From assembly GCA_005879675.1 (NCBI GenBank), contig VBJE01000217.1, positions 1-13,693 of the forward strand: a stretch of DNA of 13,693 bases, given 5' to 3'. The position numbers and the translations under genes are program-made. Under the pieces are notes generated by a model. The model made no database searches, was not told the DNA's origin, and saw only the letters and a list, made by a program, of their open reading frames with translations. Shown in pieces: positions 6,639 to 12,963 of the stretch; the stretch's first letter is position 1; each line of letters begins with the position of its first letter. This DNA comes from Chloroflexota bacterium (GTDB taxonomy: Bacteria; Chloroflexota; Dormibacteria; Dormibacterales; Dormibacteraceae).

Positions 6639-6655
6639 CGTAAGGCGCGCGCCGG
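6627..6655. terminator. GC-rich stem-loop between convergent genes
   Basis: CCGGCGCGC (6627-6635) pairs perfectly with GCGCGCCGG (6647-6655) around an 11-nt loop that holds the TGA of the plus-strand gene. It lies between genes that converge 36 bp apart (6638 and 6675), where a shared terminator is expected. There is no T-tract on either side, so termination would not be of the classical intrinsic type. Confidence 0.5.
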
Positions 6656-6674
6656 TCGCGAAATCAGCTGGTGC

Positions 6675-7385
6675 TCAGGCGAAGCACGCGTCGGGCGGAA
6701 CGTCGTGGACGTTGAGCTGGGTGCTTCCCGCGCTGACGTCCGAGAACTCGCTCGTGAATGATCCGTCGAGCGCCGAGATCGTCCCCGACGCGCTCGCGAT
6801 CACGGATTGGTAGGTGCTGTTGCCGTCTGTGCTGGCGTTGAGGCAGCGGAAGCTGAACACGTCCTTGTTCGTGCTGACCGCGCTCGTGGCGCTCCAGGTC
6901 ACGTCGACCCGGATCGGGAGGTCAAGGCCGCCCTCGCCGCCCGCCAAAACGATGTCTTTGCCGCCGCCGACCGGACCGGCGTAGCCATCGCAGATCTCAT
7001 CCGACGTGAGGGTGGCGTGCAGCGCCGCCGTCTTGAAGTCGCGGCTGACGGTAAATGAGCTGTCGGGGACCACGAAGCACCCGTAGCCGCCGTTGCCCAA
7101 AGCGTCGAACTCGGTCACGTAGACAACGGTGCTGTCGTCGACGATCGCGGGGCCGTTGGGATGCTTGGGCCGAAAAGAGTTGAGGCCCTGGTTTACCGTC
7201 ACGCTCCAGGACGGTGCTGGGGGCCCGCCCTTGGACCCCATGCCGAAGAACGCGTCCGCGCTGTGGTTGGTGAAGGAGTACTTGCCCGGACTCATGCCGC
7301 CGCCAGCCGCCATAGCCGCAGCCGCCAGCGCGAGGGACCCGCAGAAAACGATTGCAAAAACCGGTACGAGACGACGAAGGAACAT
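6675..7385 (-). CDS. Secreted protein of unknown function with signal peptide
   Basis: 236 residues from ATG 7385, chosen because GGGAG lies 7 bp upstream and a normal signal peptide begins there: MFLRR, hydrophobic core 6-24, cleavage after AMA at residue 26. A GTG at 7436 would add 17 residues and spoil the signal. The mature protein is Gly/Ser/Asp/Thr-rich with alternating hydrophobic strands, such as STVVYVTEFDALG and LPIRVDVTWSA, so it is probably an all-beta domain. It has four Cys (in GYGCFV, DEICDG, SFRCLN and DACFA), enough for two disulfides, consistent with life outside the cell. I do not recognise the family. It is divergent from the lipoprotein gene, and both encode extracytoplasmic proteins. 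Confidence 0.82.
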   Translation of the reverse strand: MFLRRLVPVFAIVFCGSLALAAAAMAAGGGMSPGKYSFTNHSADAFFGMGSKGGPPAPSWSVTVNQGLNSFRPKHPNGPAIVDDSTVVYVTEFDALGNGGYGCFVVPDSSFTVSRDFKTAALHATLTSDEICDGYAGPVGGGKDIVLAGGEGGLDLPIRVDVTWSATSAVSTNKDVFSFRCLNASTDGNSTYQSVIASASGTISALDGSFTSEFSDVSAGSTQLNVHDVPPDACFA

Positions 7386-7530
7386 GACTCGACTCCCGTG
7401 GAAGACGACTTTGCCCCCCTTGTTGAGCGTGCGCACCCTGCGCTCGGCGAAGCCCTGATCACCTCCCTGGCGTGACTGCTGAATCGCTTAACGCGGCCGC
7501 GAGCACATGGTTACCACGGTCCGGAAGAGG

Positions 7531-7536
7531 TATCCT
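7531..7536 (+). promoter_or_regulatory. Possible -10 element (TATCCT) for the lipoprotein gene
   Basis: TATCCT, 4 of 6 to consensus, lies 8 bp before a TTG (7545) in frame with the lipoprotein. No good -35 is visible. The same hexamer stands just before the mntR start and the SHOCT gene start in this window, which raises its credibility slightly. Confidence 0.25.
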
Positions 7537-7601
7537 GTGCGACCTTGCGCCCGGCGGAGACCCCCGTAACGCGTCCATGCCCACGTTCGTTCCAACTTCC
7601 C

Positions 7602-8825
7602 GTGAGGAAAGGGGTACTCGTCCTCGCGTCCCTGCTGGCGCTGGCCGGCTGCACGCCCAACGGCCCCCTGGCCCCGGCATCGACCCCATCTCCCACGCAC
7701 GCGTCGCCCAGCCCCAGTCCAAGCCCGAGCCCGAGCCCGGCCGAAAGCCCGAGCCCATCGCCGTCGCCGTCCATCGAGCCCAGCCCGGTGGCGGTTCCCG
7801 CCTGGGCAGCCCTCCATGCCACCTGCGCCGCCCAGCCGGTGGCCCAGGAGGCCTTGCTCCGGCTCCAGGGCGCGACCAACACGGTGCTCGCCGATGTTTC
7901 GAATCCCAAGGCCCCGCGCACCCTGTGCGGGATAAGCGGCGGCTCGTTCCAGCCGCAGCTCGTAACCCAGACGATGATCTCCTGGTACGCGACGCAGGGT
8001 GCGCCGGACAGGCCGGGCACGAGCGTGATCGCCATCCTGGACCTCTTCACCGGCACCTCGACCGTGGCCGCGACCTGGTCGGGTGGCGGATTCCTCGACG
8101 GCCTGCACGCCTGGAGTCCCGACCGCGGCTTCCTCGCCTACGTGGCTTCCGACCCCTCGGGTGTCAGGCTCCACGTCCTGAGCGGGGGTGGCGATCGAGT
8201 CATCGCGACGATGGGATCCGTGCCCGCACGCGGCGTCAACCCGAACGAGGACGATGCCTACCTGGCGTTCTCGCCCGACGGGGCCTACATCGCATTTGTC
8301 CAGACCTTCACCGGCTCGGGCGACCAGCTGCAGGTTCGGCGCATCATCGATGGCAGCGTGGCCTTCAGCCTCTCCCGCGGCACGATGGCAACGTGGGGAA
8401 GCTCTGGAAGCCGCCTCTACTTCCGCCAGCCCGGCTCGAGCCTGGTGCAGGCGTGGGACTCGGCCGCCGGCGTGTCGCAGGCTTTCGGCCAGCAGCTCGC
8501 GTGGATCCGCCCCCGCGCCGGGGTTGGGACCGAAACGGGCCTTGTCTTCACCGTTCGCGACGCGGCCGGCACTCCGCACACGTGGCTGTACGGCCACGAC
8601 GGCCGCTCAGGCGGCCCGCTGCCCAACGCGCGCTCATCGGGCGCCTGGATCAACTCCACCACCTTCTTCTATGTCGAGGAGGCGGCGTGCGGCGCGAACT
8701 GCGGCATCGGCCCGGCGTGGCAACCCGACGGCAAGACCTTCACGTTCGACATCGCGCAGCAGGCCGAGACGGCGTCGAAGATCAGCCAGGTGTACGGCAT
8801 CTGGCCGCGAGCTGGCCAACTGTGA
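7602..8825 (+). CDS. Lipoprotein with Pro-Ser linker and TolB/WD40-like beta-propeller
   Basis: 407 residues from GTG 7602. The start is chosen because residues 1-17 make an ideal lipoprotein signal: basic n-region, hydrophobic core and lipobox LALAGC with the lipidated Cys17. TTG 7545 is an alternative that adds 19 residues and sits closer to a possible -10; neither start has a ribosome site. Residues 28-62 are a Pro-Ser repeat linker that would hold the domain away from the membrane. The rest shows propeller blades with the PD40-like signatures WSPD (171-174), FSPDG (223-227) and WQPDG (373-377), each followed by a strand. Cys75/Cys109 and Cys363/Cys367 could form disulfides. Such propellers bind proteins or sugars; no enzyme residues are evident. 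The stop overlaps the next start (GTGA), so the two products are probably partners at the cell surface. Confidence 0.82.
   Translation: MRKGVLVLASLLALAGCTPNGPLAPASTPSPTHASPSPSPSPSPSPAESPSPSPSPSIEPSPVAVPAWAALHATCAAQPVAQEALLRLQGATNTVLADVSNPKAPRTLCGISGGSFQPQLVTQTMISWYATQGAPDRPGTSVIAILDLFTGTSTVAATWSGGGFLDGLHAWSPDRGFLAYVASDPSGVRLHVLSGGGDRVIATMGSVPARGVNPNEDDAYLAFSPDGAYIAFVQTFTGSGDQLQVRRIIDGSVAFSLSRGTMATWGSSGSRLYFRQPGSSLVQAWDSAAGVSQAFGQQLAWIRPRAGVGTETGLVFTVRDAAGTPHTWLYGHDGRSGGPLPNARSSGAWINSTTFFYVEEAACGANCGIGPAWQPDGKTFTFDIAQQAETASKISQVYGIWPRAGQL
7683..7787 (+). repeat. Low-complexity Pro-Ser coding repeat
   Basis: Hexamer-like cccgag/cccagc units encode the Pro-Ser linker of the lipoprotein (residues 28-62). 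Such tracts can change length by slippage, so linker length may vary between strains. It is a coding repeat, not a mobile element. Confidence 0.7.
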
Positions 8826-9587
8826 CCAACGAGCCTCCCGGTAGTGGGATCATGACGCCGACCGAGATGGACCAGCTCACGACCCCGACACAGCCGGCTG
8901 AGCTGGCGCCGGACGACCTCGCGCCAGAGACCTTCTCCTCGCCCCCGGCGATCCGCCCCCGCCGCGCGCCGTCGGCGTGGGTGCCCATGTTCCAGATGCG
9001 GGAGCGGCGTTGGTGGACGATCGCGCTCGCCGCGACGCTTCTGGTGTCAGCGTCCGGGATCGGCCTTCTCTACGTCGACGACACGGCCAACCAGGCCACG
9101 ATCCGCTCCCTGACGACGGAGAACGAACAGCAGGGCGGGCGCATCCAGATCCTCCAGGACCAGCTGAGCACGACCGAGCAGAACTTGACCGCCTCGCTCG
9201 GCGAGCTCGCCCGGACCAAGTCGGAGCTCGAGCACCCGACGCTGGTGATCTGGACGCTTCCGCAGCAGATCAAGGGCGGACACGTTCACGTACCACCTAC
9301 ACGTGACGTCGACGGGTCCGATGTCAGTCAGCATCCTCACTCTCGAGAACTACGCCAACGCCACCGCCTGCATGGACCAGGGAGGGTCGGCCGACTATTG
9401 TCTGCACCACTCGGGATCCGTGATCGGCTGGCTGAACAAGACCAGCATCGACTACGACTTCCACATGGCCGAAGGCTGCGCCGACTACGTCTCCGTGTTC
9501 ACCTCGTCGACCACGGTCACCGTCAAGCCGAACGTCAGCGTCACCTACAACCCGGCGAGCAAGCCGACAGGCGCCTGCGTCGCCTGA
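8822..9587 (+). CDS. Membrane-anchored coiled-coil protein, reading frame broken once near 9278
   Basis: GTG 8822 overlaps the lipoprotein stop (GTGA). The first 152 residues are in one frame: a Pro-rich cytoplasmic part (1-60), a membrane helix at 64-85, a coiled coil at about 88-137 (RSLTTENEQQ and onward), then LVIWTLPQQIKG. After the G-rich run at 9274-9279 the protein-like sequence continues in the +1 frame as DTFTYHLHVTS and runs 102 residues to TGA 9587. That part is a beta-rich extracellular domain with four Cys (ACMDQ, YCLHH, GCADY, GACVA). Skipping one G (such as 9278) restores a 254-residue product. Without this, the first frame runs to 9637 with an Arg/His-rich nonsense tail. Cause: sequencing or assembly error, recent mutation, or less likely programmed shifting. 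Family not recognised. Confidence 0.72.
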
Positions 9588-9629
9588 GCCTTCGGGCCAG
9601 AAACCACACTAAGGTTGTAGATACGCCCG

Positions 9630-9651
9630 AAAGTTAGGCTATCCTATCTTT
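9630..9651. promoter_or_regulatory. MntR/DtxR-type operator over the mntR start
   Basis: A 22-bp palindrome, AAAGTTAGGCT joined to ATCCTATCTTT, matches its own reverse complement at 18 of 22 positions. The half-site core TTAGG/CCTA resembles boxes of DtxR/IdeR-family regulators. It spans a -10-like TATCCT (9640-9645) and ends at the start codon (ATG 9653), so bound regulator would block transcription. TATCCT to ATG is 7 bp, which implies a leaderless transcript. This is autoregulation by inference from position and half-site. Confidence 0.7.
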
Positions 9652-9652
9652 G

Positions 9653-10345
9653 ATGATAGGCACGCCAACACTGGAGCGACGGAGCACGTTCACCCGCGCC
9701 CAGCAGGACTATCTCAAGGCGCTCTACCTCCTCCGCGGCGACGAACGCCCGGTGCCGACCCGCGAGCTGGCGCACCGCCTGGGCATCTCCTCGCCGAGCG
9801 TGAGCGAGATGGTGACGCGCCTCACGGCCCAGGGTTTGGTCGAGCACGACCGCTACCGCGGCCCGCAGCTCACCCGCGAGGGCCGGAAGGTGGCGCTCGA
9901 GCTGGTCCGCCACCACCGGCTTCTGGAGATGTTCCTGGTCCAGGTGCTCGGCTACACCTGGGACGAGGTCCACGACGAGGCAGAGCGGCTCGAGCACGTG
10001 ATCTCGGAGCGCATGGAGCAGCGCATCTTCGAGCTCCTCGGCCGGCCGGAGCTAGACCCGCACGGCCACGCCATCCCGACGCTCGGCGGCAAGGTCCGGC
10101 CGGTCAGCCGGCGTCCGCTGAGCGAGTGCAGGGTCGGTGAGAGGTTGCTTGTCGAAGGTGTCTCCGACGAAGACGCGCGCAAGCTTCGCGAGCTCGAACG
10201 CCGGAGCCTGATGCCGGGCACACGCCTGGTGGTGCTTGCCGGGAGCGAGTTCGAGGGTCCGGTCGAGGTGAAGATCAAGGGCCGGCGCTCGCCAGTCCCG
10301 CTCGGCCTGGCGCGGGCGATCTTTGTCACGGAGGACCGCAACTAG
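9653..10345 (+). CDS. mntR: Manganese-responsive DtxR/MntR-family repressor with C-terminal SH3/FeoA-like domain
   Basis: 230 residues from ATG 9653 (a TTG precedes it). A winged HTH lies at about 14-75, with recognition helix near SSPSVSEMVTRL. The dimerisation/metal domain spans 76-145 and a FeoA/SH3-like domain about 150-225, the full DtxR length. The metal ligands can be read against known proteins. Asp19 falls where Bacillus MntR has Asp8 and DtxR has Met10. Glu111 falls where MntR has Glu99 and DtxR has Cys102. Glu114 and His115 match the shared Glu-His pair. Asp and Glu at these two positions mark manganese rather than iron sensing. His88, Glu92 and His107 match the DtxR ancillary site. 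The next gene, an NRAMP transporter, agrees. The operator over its own start suggests autorepression when Mn(II) is plentiful. Confidence 0.9.
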   Translation: MIGTPTLERRSTFTRAQQDYLKALYLLRGDERPVPTRELAHRLGISSPSVSEMVTRLTAQGLVEHDRYRGPQLTREGRKVALELVRHHRLLEMFLVQVLGYTWDEVHDEAERLEHVISERMEQRIFELLGRPELDPHGHAIPTLGGKVRPVSRRPLSECRVGERLLVEGVSDEDARKLRELERRSLMPGTRLVVLAGSEFEGPVEVKIKGRRSPVPLGLARAIFVTEDRN

Positions 10346-11676
10346 TGGCGGAGCTGGTCAAGGCGGTCGTCAGCCACCCCATGGTCGTCGGCGCCGAGGA
10401 TGCGCTGCCTGGCGAGCTGCGAGTCCTTCGCGCCGCCGAGCGGTCGCTGAACGGGGAGCGCCGGGGCCTCCGCGCCGTGCTGCCGTTCCTTGGCCCCGCC
10501 TTCATCGCCGCGGTCGCCTACGTCGACCCCGGCAACTTCGCCACCAACATGGCCGGCGGCTCCCAGTTCGGCTACATGCTGCTGTGGGTCGTCCTCTCCG
10601 CGAACCTGATGGCGATGCTGATCCAGTCGATGAGCGCCAAGCTCGGCATCGCGACCGGGCGCAACCTGCCCGAGGTCTGCCGGGACCGATTTCCGCGCCC
10701 GGTCGTCTTCTTCCTCTGGATCCAGGCGGAGCTGATCGCAATGGCCACCGACCTCGCCGAGTTCGTCGGCGCGGCGCTGGGCTTGAACCTGCTCTTCGGC
10801 ATCCCGCTCTTCACCGCCGCGCTGCTGACGGGCGTGGCTGCCTTCGGCATCCTGGGCCTGCAGGCCTTCGGTTTTCGCCGCCTCGAGGCGTCGATCACTG
10901 TGCTCGTCGGGGTGATCGTCATCGCCTTCGGTCTCGAAGTCTTGCGCGCCGAGCCACGCTGGGGCTCGGTCGCGGCCGGAGCCCTCGTGCCGCACTTCGA
11001 CGGCACGGAGTCGGTCCTCCTCGCCGCCGGCATCCTCGGCGCCACCGTGATGCCGCACGTCATCTACCTCCACTCGGCGCTGACGCAGAAACGAGTCGTC
11101 GGGGCCAACCCGGAGGCTCGGCGCAAGATCTTTCACTTCGAGAGGGTCGACGTCGTGATCGCGATGGGCATCGCCGGGCTCATCAACATGGCCATGCTCG
11201 CGACTGCGGCAGCCGTCTTCAACTCGCGAGGCCTCTTCGACGTCGGCAGCGACCTGAACAAGGTCTTCGACGGCCTCGAGCACTACCTCGGAGCGAGGAG
11301 CGGCGTCATCTTCGGCATCGCGCTTCTTGCCTCGGGCATCTCGTCGTCGTCGGTCGGCACGCTCGCCGGCCAGGTCGTGATGCAGGGCTTCATCCGGCGC
11401 AGGATCTCGGTGTTCCTTCGGCGGGCGATCACCATGGTGCCGGCGCTGATCGTCATCGCGGCCAACTTCGACCCCTCGCGCGCGCTGGTCTTGAGCCAGG
11501 TGTTCCTGTCGTTCGGGATTCCGTTCGCGATGATCCCGCTGCTCATGTTCACGCGCGACAAGAAGTTGATGGGGAACCTCGTCAACAGCAGGTTCACCAA
11601 CTACGCCGCCTACGGCGTGGCGACGCTGATCATCTGCCTGAACGTCTTCCTCCTCTATCAGACGCTGCTCGTCTAG
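10345..11676 (+). CDS. mntH: NRAMP-family Mn(II)/H+ symporter
   Basis: 443 residues with about eleven membrane helices. TM1 carries DPGN (61-64) and TM6 carries MPH (236-238), the two unwound metal-binding motifs of NRAMP; the Asp, Asn and Met ligands are all present. The ELIAMATDLAE stretch (129-139) is also typical. It imports Mn(II), sometimes Fe(II), across the cytoplasmic membrane driven by protons. The GTG start at 10345 shares one base with the mntR stop (TAGTG), and GGAGG at 10330-10334 is 10 bp upstream. The two genes form an operon, so the transporter is under the mntR operator. The N-terminal 40 residues before TM1 are longer than in Escherichia coli MntH and may be a cytoplasmic tail. 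MPH rather than the APH of magnesium/aluminium-type relatives supports manganese transport. Confidence 0.93.
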   Translation: MAELVKAVVSHPMVVGAEDALPGELRVLRAAERSLNGERRGLRAVLPFLGPAFIAAVAYVDPGNFATNMAGGSQFGYMLLWVVLSANLMAMLIQSMSAKLGIATGRNLPEVCRDRFPRPVVFFLWIQAELIAMATDLAEFVGAALGLNLLFGIPLFTAALLTGVAAFGILGLQAFGFRRLEASITVLVGVIVIAFGLEVLRAEPRWGSVAAGALVPHFDGTESVLLAAGILGATVMPHVIYLHSALTQKRVVGANPEARRKIFHFERVDVVIAMGIAGLINMAMLATAAAVFNSRGLFDVGSDLNKVFDGLEHYLGARSGVIFGIALLASGISSSSVGTLAGQVVMQGFIRRRISVFLRRAITMVPALIVIAANFDPSRALVLSQVFLSFGIPFAMIPLLMFTRDKKLMGNLVNSRFTNYAAYGVATLIICLNVFLLYQTLLV

Positions 11677-11683
11677 GGCGCGG

Positions 11684-11893
11684 CTACTCGCCTTTCTCCA
11701 GCAGGTAGCGCTCGTACCGGTATTCCTCGGCGGAGATCTCGCCGGCGGCAAGCCGCGTCTCCAGGATCTTTGCGGGCGAGGCCGGCATGCCGGCCCGGAG
11801 CCTGGCGGCGGCCCTTCGGTTCGCGTAGATTCCCAGCGGGATCGAAATCAACGCCAGGGCGATCACGCCGGCGAGAACCCAGTCCGTCCACAT
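11684..11893 (-). CDS. Small membrane protein with C-terminal SHOCT motif
   Basis: 69 residues. One membrane helix lies at about 5-24 (WVLAGVIALALISIPLGIY), then a basic stretch and a C-terminal SHOCT-like segment: ILETRLAAGEISAEEYRYER. SHOCT motifs occur at the ends of many small bacterial membrane proteins and are thought to mediate oligomerisation; no enzyme role is known. It converges on mntH with only 7 bp between stops and diverges from the F420 oxidoreductase. There is no Shine-Dalgarno sequence; TATCCT on the minus strand (plus 11904-11909) lies 10 bp before the ATG, so a very short leader is likely. Confidence 0.85.
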   Translation of the reverse strand: MWTDWVLAGVIALALISIPLGIYANRRAAARLRAGMPASPAKILETRLAAGEISAEEYRYERYLLEKGE

Positions 11894-11925
11894 GGCCCGT
11901 GTCAGGATAGCTGCGGGGTGACCGT

Positions 11926-12963
11926 TTGAAGCTCGGCGTCAGCGTCGGTTACTGGGGCCTGGGCCTCACCGCCGCCGACCAGCTCGAGATCGCCCAAACC
12001 GCCGAGTCCCTGGGCTACGACTCCATCTGGACGGCCGAGGCGTACGGCTCGGACGCGGCGACCATCCTGGCCTGGCTCGCCGCGGGCACCAGCCGGATCA
12101 AGCTCGGCTCGGGCATCTTCCAGATCCCGGCCCGCAGCGCCGCCATGACCGCCATGACCGCCGCGACCATCGACAACCTGTCCGGCGGCCGCATGCTCCT
12201 CGGCCTGGGCACGTCCGGACCGCAGGTGTCCGAGGGATTCCATGGCGTGCGCTTCGCCAAGCAGCTGCAGCGCACGCGCGAGTACGTGGCCGTCGTCCGC
12301 AAGGCGCTGGCGCGCGAGAAGGTCGAGTTCCATGGCGAAACGATCGACCTGCCGCTGCCAGACGGGCCAGGCAAGGCGCTCAAGCTGACCATCCGGCCGG
12401 TGCAGGAGCAGATCCCCATCTTCCTCGCCGTGCTCGGCCCGAAGAACGTGGCCCTGGCCGGCGAGATCGCCGACGGGTGGCTGCCCGTGTTTTTCTCCCC
12501 GGAGCACACCAAGGCCCTCCGCGGTCCGCTCGAGGAGGGCGCCGCCCGGGCGGGCCGCTCGCTCGACGACTTCCGGATCTGTCCCTCGGTCAACGTGATG
12601 ATCAACGACGACCTCGAGAGCGCGCGCCACGCGATGCGGCCGATCATTGCCCTGTACGTCGGTGGCATGGGATCCCGCGAGCAGAACTTCTACAACCGGC
12701 TCGTCTCGACCTATGGGTTCGAGCGCGCGGCGGAGGAGGTGCAGGAGCTGTACCTCGCCGGGCGCAAGACCGAGGCCATGTTCGCGCTGCCTGACGAGCT
12801 GATCGACCTCCTGTGCATCGTCGGCCCGCGCGACCGGGTGAAGGCGAAGCTGCGCGACTTTCGCGATGCAGGTGTCGACACCCTGATCGTGTGGCCCGTG
12901 ATGCCGGACCAGGAGGAGCGGAAAGAGCAGCTCCGCGTGATCGCAGAGCTGGCAGATGGGTAG
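11926..12963 (+). CDS. F420-dependent LLM-class oxidoreductase, Rv3520c-like
   Basis: 345 residues, a luciferase-like monooxygenase TIM barrel. It begins MKLGVSVGYWG and contains LSGGR (85-89), GLGTSGPQVSEG (93-104) and GPKNVALAGEIADGW, an arrangement I know from the Mycobacterium tuberculosis Rv3520c group of predicted F420-dependent enzymes. The reaction is unknown; relatives transfer hydride between F420 and lipid-like or other organic substrates. F420 use is inferred from family, as no biosynthesis gene is in view. The start is TTG 11926, the only one that fits the family N-terminus, with GGGGTGA 5-11 bp upstream as ribosome site. The stop overlaps the next start by 8 bp (ATGGGTAG), so it is probably an operon with the acyl-CoA dehydrogenase, pointing to lipid or acyl-CoA redox chemistry. 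Confidence 0.9.
   Translation: MKLGVSVGYWGLGLTAADQLEIAQTAESLGYDSIWTAEAYGSDAATILAWLAAGTSRIKLGSGIFQIPARSAAMTAMTAATIDNLSGGRMLLGLGTSGPQVSEGFHGVRFAKQLQRTREYVAVVRKALAREKVEFHGETIDLPLPDGPGKALKLTIRPVQEQIPIFLAVLGPKNVALAGEIADGWLPVFFSPEHTKALRGPLEEGAARAGRSLDDFRICPSVNVMINDDLESARHAMRPIIALYVGGMGSREQNFYNRLVSTYGFERAAEEVQELYLAGRKTEAMFALPDELIDLLCIVGPRDRVKAKLRDFRDAGVDTLIVWPVMPDQEERKEQLRVIAELADG

Noticed and set aside
7457..7467. Perfect minus-strand ribosome-site-like GGGAGGTGATC
   Set aside because: No start codon lies at usable spacing after it; the nearest GTG (7436) is about 25 bp away and the secreted gene has its own GGGAG. Probably chance.
9591..9631. TTCGGGC ... GCCCGAA inverted repeat between the coiled-coil gene and mntR
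   Set aside because: The arms are only 7 bp with a 27-nt loop and no T-tract; too weak to call a terminator.
7472..9637. 721-residue plus-strand open frame
   Set aside because: The part before 8822 is an Arg/Pro/Gly-rich shadow of the lipoprotein gene. Only 8822 to about 9277 is real coding in this frame, and the end after it is a frameshift tail.
10323..11708. 461-residue plus-strand frame overlapping mntH
   Set aside because: It is an Arg/Pro-rich out-of-frame translation; the NRAMP motifs lie in the other frame.
10342..11751. 469-residue minus-strand frame opposite mntH
   Set aside because: Its charged Glu/Asp/Arg/His composition with no hydrophobic core mirrors the codon bias of the transporter on the other strand.
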